Part shown: piece after piece, positions 21,648-31,553 of the stretch
Layout: each line of letters opens with the position of its first letter
How positions within the stretch are numbered: position 1 is the stretch's first letter
DNA from: Plasmopara viticola
Taxonomy: Eukaryota; Oomycota; Peronosporomycetes; Peronosporales; Peronosporaceae
Assembly (NCBI GenBank): GCA_001695595.3
Contig: MBPM02000040.1
Coordinates: forward strand, 310,001-374,000
Reading direction: 5' to 3'
Length of the DNA stretch: 64,000 nt
Made by a program: the position numbers and the translations under genes
Notes under the pieces: model-generated
Told to the model about the DNA's origin: nothing
Seen by the model: only the letters and a program-made list of their open reading frames with translations
Databases searched by the model: none

Positions 21648-24203
21648 TCATGTCTTTGTCTTGCGCTTTGCCCGTTTGGCTTTATCTACCTTGAGTGCTT
21701 GCGCAGTGTTTGACATATGTCTCATTGCCTCTACTCCTCTTGGAACCTGTTCTTGCACTTCATTTACCAAAATTTCACTCTCGACTACCACCAAGTCTCG
21801 CATTGGTTCACTCCCTCCATTTACAGTTGTATTTGATGGCATCAATTGACGTTTAAACTTGCCGTCATTTTCAACACTTAAAACCCGTTTTTGAATCACC
21901 CCCAGCAATCGTGGTTCAGACTTAATATCGTCATACCGAAGCACTTCAGTATGCTCAATTGCTCCTCGCAACTTGAGCTTTTCTCGCTTTCGCTTGAGCC
22001 GAAACTCTTCAAAGGCTTGTTCCTCGGCAGCCCCAACATTCACCCATTCCTCGTAGAGATCATTCAAGTCTTCCGCTGCTTCCTTTGAAATTTGCACCGT
22101 ATTGTATTCCATTGGAGCTCCACCACAACCACCAGTTGCTGCATTCTTGCCATTCCAAGTAGTCAAAAGCAGTGGGCAGTCATCATGGAGACGTAATTCC
22201 AAGACACAACCCGCCGAAATACCGTGTTCCTCTAAAACCATCACGTTCGTCTCTTCACCAATTAACGTGTCACTCCAATAAATTTGCTGGTCCCATATGG
22301 AAAGTTGCTGTTCCGTGAGCTCTTCCATCCAGTACTTGATGTAATTGACAGTATGATTCGAATTCACAAAGATCTGTAGCGAGTTCTTGTTTTTCAAAGT
22401 TAGCGGGTAATCGTCATCGTCAGAGCTGCCACCTGCTGCTTCTTCCAGCTCCAGCGCCACTTTCGGTAAGATAGCGACTGCAGGCGGTAACATCAAAAAG
22501 ATGTGAAAAGCTGTCGTCTCTGAATGCCGTATTTTGGAAACTAAACGTCCATGTAAGCGCTTGCGCACTGGCGAGGTTTCACGCTCGTGCTTGGGATTTC
22601 CTTTGATCCTCTTGCGCCACTCACGCTGAGGTGATCGAGCGTCATTTACATTATCATCAAATCCGATCGAAGATCCACGAAGCCGCTTTCTCCTAGCTTT
22701 TTCGTCTGGTGGCGGTGGAGATAGCGACGACACATTTTCAGAACTAGAAAGAGAAATATCGCCTTCCAGTAAATACTCCGATGTCTTGCCTAGTGGAAGC
22801 ATCACAGGCACTTCCATCTCCACAGCACTTTCCTCTCCTTGCTCATCAGAGTAGATTAGTCGCCGTGTACGCACGTCCGTTCCTGCTTGCTCCCGCTCGC
22901 AACCATACACTATTCCACTCACCCAGCAAATGTAACTACCACCATGCAACTCCTGGCGATCACATTGCTCAAAAGTGCAAATGTGAGGACTCCCGTGGCG
23001 ACGACAAGCATAAATGCCTTCTTCCAAGAACTGATAATCGTTTCGACATACACTGCTCTGACACTCTGCTAGCCTCTCCACTTGAAAACGCGTATACTGA
23101 TCTCCAAGATGAATTTCGGACGGCTCAAAGCCGCAAAGTGGTGGCCCAGCAGCCATTTTCTGTGAAGGATTCCAGCATCCGCCAATTCCTTGCTTACTAT
23201 TCTTCACCGCGATTCCTTCTTCTTCATTAATTGCGCCGTTCAAGGACTGTGCCATTTGGCGCTGCAAGTCTCGAGCTTGTAATTGATCGAAAAGCCAATT
23301 CTGGATTAGCCAATACGCTCGCATCCGACATACGCGGCGATCGAGCTCAGCATCTCCAAATGTGCTCGTGCAGCTTTCATCACAAGCATGAATATATTTG
23401 TGCAACAAACAAATGTAGACACGGCGACGTGGCGAGCCCGAGCACTCTAAATCCCGATCCATGCTCACAATCTTACCACATTCTTTACCCGTGCAAGGCT
23501 CTCCCGTCTCAAAGCGCAGTTCTGTAGCATTCAGCGACAACAACTTAGCCCACTCGGCAATCCGCGCCATCACATCCATCTTGTGCTTGATCCGTGCCAT
23601 CCATTCCAAGGATGCAAAGTCCGTTGAGGCCTCTAGTTTCACTTGGTCGTTGACCACTTCACCAACCTGTTGCGAGTGCTGAGGACAAGACACCTCGTGC
23701 AGCTTCGCATCATATGCTGTGCGTCTATCGCGATCACTAAGCGTCTCGTACGCTAATCGGAGACGCGCAAATTGCGTCGAATCTACAGCTTTCAATTGCC
23801 TTCCGTTATCTTTCGCGCAATTGCGTTTACACTTCGAGCGCGTCTTGTCGGGATGGAACTGCAGTGCGAGCTTTCGAAATTGTCTTTTCACGTCCTCCGT
23901 CGTGACTTTGGCATTCCTTGAGAGTTCCAAAAGCTGGTAAAAGTCTAATTTCTGCTTCTCTTTTGTATCCATTGGCGCGACAAAGTCACTCGTCGCACTA
24001 TTGTCGTTCTGGTACGGATTCCAATTGCACACGAGCTGCTGAAGTCGTACCTCTACAGCCTTCCACTGGCCACTTGTGCTATCGTGGAGCTGGTTGCGTA
24101 ATGTACAGGCATCAGCTGGTAAAATAGCACCTTGTGATTCATATTTTGCGATCGAAGCCAGCAGCATGCGAAGCTCAAACGGCACGGACTGTGCGTGCGC
24201 CAT
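21648..24203 (-). CDS. DnaJ-domain protein with Cys/His-rich modules
   Basis: Intronless, 851 residues from the ATG at 24203. A J domain spans about residues 87-166 with the HPD triad at 117-119 (LQFHPDK), so it should stimulate an Hsp70 ATPase. Two Cys/His-rich modules follow (about 230-290 and 385-450; motifs CLLHKYIHACDESC and HICTFEQCD...YICWVSG..YGC), probably zinc-binding. A basic segment lies near 500-545, then an acidic/ubiquitin-like stretch (about 595-675) and a charged C-terminus ending in KRAKRKTK, a likely nuclear signal. This is not a standard DnaJA/DnaJB type. The combination looks lineage-specific; a nuclear co-chaperone role is inferred only from the basic tail. Confidence 0.8.
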   Translation of the reverse strand: MAHAQSVPFELRMLLASIAKYESQGAILPADACTLRNQLHDSTSGQWKAVEVRLQQLVCNWNPYQNDNSATSDFVAPMDTKEKQKLDFYQLLELSRNAKVTTEDVKRQFRKLALQFHPDKTRSKCKRNCAKDNGRQLKAVDSTQFARLRLAYETLSDRDRRTAYDAKLHEVSCPQHSQQVGEVVNDQVKLEASTDFASLEWMARIKHKMDVMARIAEWAKLLSLNATELRFETGEPCTGKECGKIVSMDRDLECSGSPRRRVYICLLHKYIHACDESCTSTFGDAELDRRVCRMRAYWLIQNWLFDQLQARDLQRQMAQSLNGAINEEEGIAVKNSKQGIGGCWNPSQKMAAGPPLCGFEPSEIHLGDQYTRFQVERLAECQSSVCRNDYQFLEEGIYACRRHGSPHICTFEQCDRQELHGGSYICWVSGIVYGCEREQAGTDVRTRRLIYSDEQGEESAVEMEVPVMLPLGKTSEYLLEGDISLSSSENVSSLSPPPPDEKARRKRLRGSSIGFDDNVNDARSPQREWRKRIKGNPKHERETSPVRKRLHGRLVSKIRHSETTAFHIFLMLPPAVAILPKVALELEEAAGGSSDDDDYPLTLKNKNSLQIFVNSNHTVNYIKYWMEELTEQQLSIWDQQIYWSDTLIGEETNVMVLEEHGISAGCVLELRLHDDCPLLLTTWNGKNAATGGCGGAPMEYNTVQISKEAAEDLNDLYEEWVNVGAAEEQAFEEFRLKRKREKLKLRGAIEHTEVLRYDDIKSEPRLLGVIQKRVLSVENDGKFKRQLMPSNTTVNGGSEPMRDLVVVESEILVNEVQEQVPRGVEAMRHMSNTAQALKVDKAKRAKRKTKT

Positions 24204-24385
24204 CGTACAATACGCCTTCTTTTGAAAAAAAAAAACAATATTCTTATTGGAAAGCTAAAGATCAACTTTTGGCTAAAGATAGAGCTACCTGAGAAAAGAA
24301 AAAAAATAGAAAATGCACCCAGAGGCCCTTCGTTGAGCTAGAAGCTTGTGGAAGGTCATTTTTGAAAAGCTTTTGTCGATAACGG

Positions 24386-24664
24386 ATGCTTTGTGCGAGT
24401 GGAAAGCTATGTTGGACAGCAATGGCAATAATGACGATCACGATGATGAAAGTGGCTACGGCTTCTTGCGATGTTACGGACTTGAGCAGTCTCGACGACT
24501 GGACTAAAGTCGATCAGGTTGAAGAAATGGATTCAAGCTCGCATAGTGAAGATGGAAGCAACAGCGGTTTTGGCTGCACTGAAGAGGCGCTATGGTGCCC
24601 GTCATTGGGAATCACGCTGTCTCGCGACCCGGCAAACCATTGCCTCTTTCCGTTGTGTCCTTAA
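24386..24664 (+). CDS. Possible small secreted cysteine-containing protein
   Basis: A 92-codon frame begins with a hydrophobic stretch (WTAMAIMTITMMKVATA) that could be a signal peptide, followed by an acidic, Ser-rich mature part with several Cys. It has no recognisable domain and overlaps other open frames of similar length, so it may be spurious. It lies divergently ~180 bp from the DnaJ start. Confidence 0.25.
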   Translation: MLCASGKLCWTAMAIMTITMMKVATASCDVTDLSSLDDWTKVDQVEEMDSSSHSEDGSNSGFGCTEEALWCPSLGITLSRDPANHCLFPLCP

Positions 24665-25193
24665 TTGTATAAAGGTAGTTAAGCCAGAGAACAAGACATA
24701 TTGAACAAGTATGAATAGACTGCAACAAGTAGAGAACACAGCAGTATCAGCGACACAAATGACTTCAGTACTGCTAAGCAGAGAACGATAACGAATAATT
24801 TAATATAGCTTGAATATATGATAACCATAGGAGTCATTAGCCTGTTATTTCCAGAGAACCTTTTATCCGTTGAGCGATAATCTTTCCACACAGAATCATC
24901 GGATCATGACCGACTTTCGTCCCTGCTTTGTATGTCTATCTTACAGTCAAGCAAGCTTTTACCATTACGCTCCACCATTAATACTATTTTCCAATTTGAG
25001 CTTACCTGAGTGCAGACATCGGAGATATCTGCACTCTAACAGCAGATATGGCGAACTTAGAGTGTGGCCACTGCATCATAGGCTTCGCCTATCAAAGGCT
25101 AAGCATTGCTTGGAAAGCCGATCGGATTTTGAGCGGGCTGGGGAAAATGGAATGCAACAATACAGATAATCTCAGAATGCAACTCGACGCGAT
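24665..25193. other. Intergenic region with a perfect 9 bp hairpin
   Basis: No gene seen. 25008-25036 is a perfect inverted repeat (GAGTGCAGA, 11 nt loop, TCTGCACTC) located downstream of the phosphodiesterase gene end. It might mark a transcript 3' end, but this is speculative. Confidence 0.35.
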
Positions 25194-28100
25194 CTAATCG
25201 GCCCTTGCCAATAGTTTCTTGTCTTGGTTAATAAGATCAATGACGTTGTCGCTAATGACTCCGTCGATTGCATGACGCTTTTGCAGCTGTACCATTTCAT
25301 GATTCGTATTCATATCGCCCCACGTCATGAGCACCGTCCCCAGCGTGCTTTTCACAAGCGGTGCAAGCTCCGGCGTGTCGAGAAAGGCTTTGGAATTGGG
25401 GACAATACCCTGTAGTTTTTCCATCTTACTGAAGTTAATGGCGAATTGAAGCGTCATTCGCGCATCAATCTCGTGTGGTTCCATCGAGCCATAGGTCAAA
25501 AACATCACGGGATATTTGGCTTGTTTTGCGCGAAGTGCAATGCAAACGCTTGGGTCAAAGCATGAAAAGAAGATTCGACGCGAGCCAGCAAAATCAAAAA
25601 CGCATTGGAGGACCTTGTCAACATACGCATTGATAGCGAAGCAGCTCAGACTTCGCATCGACGCGTGATAGTAGCTGTCTGGGTACTTGATTTCAATATT
25701 CAAACCTACTTCCGCCGGCACTTGTTTGAGTAAATCCGCTAATCGAGGAAAAAAATCCACGAGATGATCGTGATCATTCGCACAGTCATCTTTTGTGAAA
25801 ATGCCCCGTTTTGAAGAAGAAATTTGCTTGTCTCCTTGTAGACGTGACCAATGCTTCTTCACTCGTTTTTGCAACAACTGACTTTTGCTTCCATGGTGTG
25901 GCACTGGAGTCGTAAATGACTGTGTTAGCTGACGAAACGACATGTCGTGGATACCAATTTCGTACGACTCAGACTTGGTGCCAAATGATCCAGCATTTTT
26001 ATCTTCAAGACCGACGTGGACCATAAAATCATGGTAAATCACGGGAACTCGGTCTTTTGTCAATTGCACATCAAATTCGACGAAATCAGCACCACTGCGT
26101 CCAGCCAGAATGAGTGACGCCAATGTATTTTCTCGTGTATGTGCAAGACGGTGGCCATCGACCTGATAGTACGATCGTCCCATGCCACGGTGCCCGATTG
26201 TGAGTGGAGGTCGTTCCCGCCAGTACGAGCGCCACACATTTACAATATTGTTTTTGGGGTGAACGAACGGAGTCAAGATCAAGTATGACAGCGTGAGTTG
26301 ACCGACGATACCCACTGTTGAATTAAAGATCGGTATTGTCAGGTCTCCTTCGCCTTGGACGCTAAGTTGCGATGGAAGAAGGTAGGCCGAGCCTAAAAGC
26401 TCGGTTTTAGTCAAGACTTTCGTATTCGCATCCTTATTAAAATTGTATATATCAAACGTCCAACGATGAGTGAGTCCGTCAGCGATTTCATTCACCGCAG
26501 TCACAGGCACTTTAGCACGGAACACTTGTACACGCGTGTCGTCTGTATAGTGCACCTTCTTGTCGGACAACACTCTAGCCTTGTACCTCCTGCGAATGCA
26601 ATCATCACGAAGTGAAGCTACCTTAGTCTCCCCCAGAGCTTTGACCATTGCTTCGAGCTCCAGCACTTGACAAATTACGTCGTCTTTAGCTTGAAATAAC
26701 GCTGGTAGCCTTGACCAAAAATTGAAGAGTCCCATCTCGTTAAAGACAGAGTCTTGTGGTATAGATCCAATGATGTTTGATCCCATCGACGACTGCGGAC
26801 CGACCAATTCTACTTGGCCCGACTCAACATAAAACACAGCGTGCTTCTGTTCTGAATACTGCAGAAGAGTGTCGCCTTTTTTGTACTTGCGCGTGACAAT
26901 TCTATCAGCTAGGGCCTCTACGCTTGACGTCTCCAGCGATTGAGCCAATGCCATTTTTAAAAGCCACGACGAAGTTGATGGATGTGCCGGCAAAACTGAC
27001 TCATTGTTTAAATAAAGTGAAAGGTCGGCGCCAGCCTGCTGGTGAGTAGTCAAAAGTTGTCGCAGCTTTGTCGAATTTTTGTCCAGTAAATCAGCACTTT
27101 TTGACTCTACCGCAAGAGCCTCCCATTCACCAACCAAATACTGCTGTCGCGTCTTGGCATTGTCCTGCTTTGACTCATTGCTTCTCTGTATTTGCTTCTC
27201 ATGGTGCATTTTAATGGCCACACGACTGCATTCCTCTCCACCGTTCAACCAGTAAATAGCCGGTTTGGTTGCATCAAAACTACCAATCCAAATTTGGACC
27301 TCCCCAACTCCAGCGTCAGGGTCAAGCCAACCACTCTCTACATACTCGCGCGAGTCGGCGTCCAACGCTTTGAAAACACCAAAAAATCCACCATCTTCTT
27401 GACGATGCAATGCTCTCGTTTGTTGCGTTACCTCATCCACTGCAGCCACGGGATCGTGAGTAAAGACTTCGAGCTCAGCAAACTGGAGAGCACACGAGGC
27501 TCCTACGTGCTGCAATCGTACATAACGCCCCTTGACGGGAGTTGCTGCTGCTACAGAAGAGCTTTCAACCTCATTTGCCTCCTTTTCTTTGCTTTCAGGG
27601 TCAACAGTAAAGTTTAGCGATCGAACGCGGCTGTCGTACGAGCACGGCATTTGTCTAGCGACCACATAGAAAGAATCTGCTGTGATCTTGCTCTGTGCCT
27701 CTTCAAAAGAATCTGCTCCACGGCCGAGTGGCTCTTTAGAGACAAAGACCCACAGTGGCGGTGCTGAGAACGACGTTGATGTGGTTGAAGTAAGTGGTAG
27801 GCGGCTCTCTGGGTGTTTCGCCTGTTCATGATACGTCATTGCGTTCCACAAGTGAATGCTAGAAAGGACGTAATCTTGCCCCAAATCCACTTCCCACCAA
27901 GGATTTGTCTCCTTCTTCGTCCGGCAGCACCGCCACTCCTGAAAGCTATTGATTTTGCCATTATTGCCGAGTTGAGCCTCACGAGGACCTGGAACTGGCG
28001 CACGGGTTGTCGTGTACGTTGAACTCTGAGTGGATGGCGCGCCTCTGTCAATGACAAGGATACGGTAAGCTCTCTCATTTTGAACCTCAATTGCTCTCCT

Positions 28101-28504
28101 CGATTTTCCAGTCAACGTTAAGAACTTACAGCGCAACATTCGTGCCAGAAGCAATCGTAAGCGTCCGGTTGCCCGGTAGTCCTTCCCACAAGACCAATTC
28201 ACGCGTCTGTGAATGCTTTACCACGTACTTGTACTCGAGTGTACTGGTAGATGATGCAAATTGGACCGTGACGTGCCACTTGCTCTCATTACCTTGTCGC
28301 TCGATTAGTTCCATGGGCACTTTATAACAGGCAGTTAGACAACGGCTCGTATCCGCTGCAATATCGCTAAAGAAAGAACGCACCGGCCTCTTTGACGTCC
28401 CAAGCGCCGAGCTCGATTGCACTGCCCATGAGACACACGACGTGCTCATTTGCGTCGCTTAAGAGGCGCACGATGAACTCGACGGTAGGCGCTGGAGCGA
28501 TCAT
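25194..28504 (-). CDS. Glycerophosphodiester phosphodiesterase with CBM20, discoidin-like and cNMP-binding domains
   Basis: Three exons: 28504-28384, 28319-28130 and about 28071-25194. Intron 1 is 64 nt. Intron 2 has a GTAAGT donor at 28129; its acceptor is less certain (58 nt preferred). About 1062 residues. Order: CBM20 starch-binding domain (about 1-100; ELGAWDV, WEGLPGNRTL), an F5/8C-like domain (about 115-310; WWEVDLGQDY, GRYVRLQH), a degenerate cyclic-nucleotide-binding domain (about 485-570; KKGDTLLQYSEQKHAVFYVESG) and a GDPD domain from about 728 (IGHRGMG with H731, RENT, EFDVQLTKD, YHD). CBM20-GDPD resembles the GPCPD1/GDE5 family, which hydrolyses glycerophosphocholine. The two inserted domains are extra. 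Cytosolic by absence of a signal peptide. Regulation by carbohydrate or nucleotide binding is only inferred. Confidence 0.88.
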
Positions 28505-29026
28505 ATGTGATTTCGTGTGGAATTTGAAAAAAAGGAATCAGACGAATATCTGAAGCGATAGCAGGGGGGCACTATGTCGTACTTAATTACTTAATCAAGT
28601 CAAGTTACATATAGTCTAATGTACCTTATACTCGTGTGTGGCATTTCTATCGTATGCTTCTGTGAAGAGCACCGAACTAGAAAACAGTACTCTGCTTATT
28701 GATTCACACTGGTCTCGTAATGGAATACGAAATGGAGAATCAAAGATGAGGTATTAACTTATACACGTTGCCGTCATCGGTCGATAATGTGGGCACGTAC
28801 TAACTTACGCACAAAGCGACTTATTGATTTAGAGTTATCTCTTTTTTTGGCTGTTCAACACTATACAATAACACTATACAATGTATCAAATGAATACGAA
28901 AATCATAGGTTGATGACACGAACTCGCACCACAGTCTAAGACATAGCGTCTACAATCGTGTAGATCTTCTCTACTGCTTCGGCTAATTATTTTTCTCAGT
29001 CAAATGCTTCAGTTCTATCCACTTAA
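28505..29026. other. Intergenic region, no gene seen
   Basis: AT-rich sequence upstream of the phosphodiesterase start. Contains short repeats such as CACTATACAATAA but nothing that reads as a gene. Confidence 0.4.
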
Positions 29027-29900
29027 AAGTCGGTCAAGATGACGGGCTCCAAATCTGCATCTTCAATATTTACGTCCGGTGCACGGGAAGGTCCATTCTT
29101 TTCCTGCGTCGTGAATTCAATGCCGCACTGACTGCATTGCGTGATTTAATCAAGTCAATGATAGTTTTGACGGACGGTGCATAATAGATTCCCAAGTTGC
29201 CATGAAAACTCTTTCGCGCGTCCTCAGATAGTTATGCAATCTCGACTTCTTGTTCTCTCACGGCGACATCGAGTGTATATACGTGTTCGTTTTCACCAAA
29301 CTCAACACCAAAACTAGAGTAAGCCTACCATGAAATTTGGTGACCTAATGCGATTATTAACAAGGCATACACCTTGTATTGATACGCTGTATGTGTTTTA
29401 GCTGTCCAGGCAATCCTCGCAAAAAAATATTAGCCCTTAAAGAACAGTACTTTGTACCTTTAAGATTTAACTTAGATATCAAAGTTCACAAATTGCCTAA
29501 TCTCTCATTTATTTGCAGAATATATTCGCATCAACTTCACAAATCCATCATGTTCCTGATTTCTATCGACAGTCAAAGATGTATTTCCTCATCCTCTAGA
29601 TTTAAGTAAGAGATTGCGAGCTCTATCGGCCATATTGCGCATAAATGTACCAATCCAATCTCGTCGGTATGTCTCATCCCGTGTACTTATGAGCCTGCCG
29701 TACTTACACTATGCAAAGAATTCTGTACGTTCGGTCCTTTCATAGAAACGACTACTGTCTACGCGAGTTCCCGCCGCATTCGTGGAGACGCTGTTTCAGT
29801 TGTTGAAAGTTTGCTTGTTTATGTCCACAATTTACCAATTTTAAGCAAACCGTCGGACTGAATTGGCCAAATTTGTGCTCGAAGACAACATGGGAGAAAG
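29027..29900 (-). pseudogene. Possible decayed multi-exon gene, function unknown
   Basis: On the minus strand several short segments look coding although no single frame connects them: a 3' segment ending at a TAA near 29027 (contains CSQCGIEFTTQE and an acidic tail), a segment GNLGIYYAPSVKTIIDLI just upstream, one with GVEFGENEHVYTLDVAVREQ, and one near 29620-29690 (YRRDWIGTFMRNMADRA). They could be exons of an unresolved gene or a pseudogene. No family is recognised. Confidence 0.25.
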
Positions 29901-31226
29901 CTTAGAGGATTAAGCAACAATTCATTATAGAAAAGTATTATGCACCATTTTATCAACTCTGGCTTAACTCGCTGCGATCCAGAAGGAGAAGCAAAGGATA
30001 CCTAGAAGACCATCTGCGGCCTCTAACAATTTTAGTGGAAGTCCTTGCTCGCAATCCAGTGGCACGCTCGCGGTAAAATTATAGACGCGTGTAGAGCTCG
30101 ATAATAAAGCGCCTGGTTTGGCCTAGGCTATGCTGAGGCCGAGGCATTTTTAAAGAGGGTTGTCTCCAGCCTACCAGGTGTTCGAGCTGCTTTAGTACTT
30201 TCGAACATTGAAAAATGTCGCTTGAAGTGCTTTTGCTGAAGTCCAATGTGTAAACTAATTTAATTCGATTGCGAGGTGGTGATTATGGTAGTTAAGAATG
30301 CTTTCTAGATCAGGCCCGGAAAGCAATGAAGATACGCCGTAAGACACTTTAAAATTTCTCAGAACGCCGCCAAACCTTTTTTGAGAAAAATCTGATATGG
30401 TTGCAAAAGCACGCTTCAGGCCTCGGTAAGGTCGCACTGGAGTAATATTTCGTTAACGATACAGTTCGCTAGTATGTGTCACGAGAGCAATGTCATCTGA
30501 ATTATATATGGTGCGCTGAGCACATAAGTCGTGGCCTGGATTGGCCGAGTAAGTACCAACGAAGGGTGTAAGAAAACCATCCTACGATCGTATCCGGGTC
30601 AAAGCTTATATTGCTCCAGTTGCGTAAGATCATGACTCTTTCACATACCTTAACTCTCAGCATAAAATATCACACATTCATGTTTAGGTACCTCAAAACA
30701 CTCTTTGTAAATTTTCGGGTGCTTGATGCGTCTTCTGGGTAGCCTTATGCACCGCAAACGTATGTTCATCTGCGCGCACCTTGCAATCCAAAGCGAGTGT
30801 TTATCTTATGACCAAAGCTACTCATCATTGTTTCATGCGAGCAATCTTTGGTTGCTAATTTGCTCTTTCAGTCTTTGTTTGACTCTCGTTAACTTTGCCG
30901 CAATTATATCTTTAAACTCTTTTAATCATTGCTAGTCGCCTTTTGGCCCAGCCTATGTCTCGGGTCACCCATCCGCTTGGTTAGCATAGCAAAATTTGTT
31001 TCGCATTTGTATATTATGGCTGCTCACGATCTTGTTTATCTGGATTTCCGAGTCAGCCATTGTTGTGTTTACTGCCGCTTGACATTGAATCGGTACAATA
31101 AAGTGCACCAATTTCCACCGCTTTCCTGTCTTTCTTTTTATTAAAGCCTTTTTTATTCTTATTAAAATTTGACATTGCTGTACATAGTCCAAGATGCATA
31201 TGAGATATATGTATCGCACAAAAATG
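29901..31226. other. Gene-poor sequence, nothing supported
   Basis: Only short chance open frames on both strands with no motif. 30100-30440 has a few GC-richer stretches that may be old coding or repeat debris. Confidence 0.4.
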
Positions 31227-31553
31227 CTACGATAACCTCACACTGCTTCTTTGGTACCGACTAGTGCAATTCACGCAGTATTGTGATCTTGCAACCAATT
31301 TTATGACATCATCTAAATACAAAAATAGCGCCGAAGGCGTGTCTCTGAGACCACATCCTAGCATCTTCAAAGAAGAATAATGCAGATCTGCTGGATCGGC
31401 TTTCATGCCTTGCACCAAGTACTCTTTCATTGTCTTCCAAGACCACTTCTTTGAGATATTGTTAGTTATTTGGGTCGTACAACGGCTAATCCGGCTATAC
31501 TGTCGACCTACATAGCCATTTAAGCTGTGCCATGAAGGTCTCTTTTGGATCAA
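31227..31553 (-). pseudogene. Reverse-transcriptase remnant (LTR-retroelement type)
   Basis: A minus-strand frame contains FLYLDDVI, matching the Y-x-D-D catalytic box of reverse transcriptases. It is preceded by a KADPADLHYSSL segment that resembles the ADPCLY region of copia RT. Frameshifts disrupt the surroundings. The region 31560-31800 may hold further remnants of the same element. Confidence 0.35.

Noticed and set aside
25008..25036. Perfect hairpin as a terminator or regulatory RNA
   Set aside because: A single 9 bp stem with no context is not enough evidence in a eukaryotic genome; listed only inside an intergenic entry.
30723..31219. Overlapping 70-84 codon frames on both strands
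   Set aside because: No motifs, unusual residue composition, and no counterpart elsewhere in the window.
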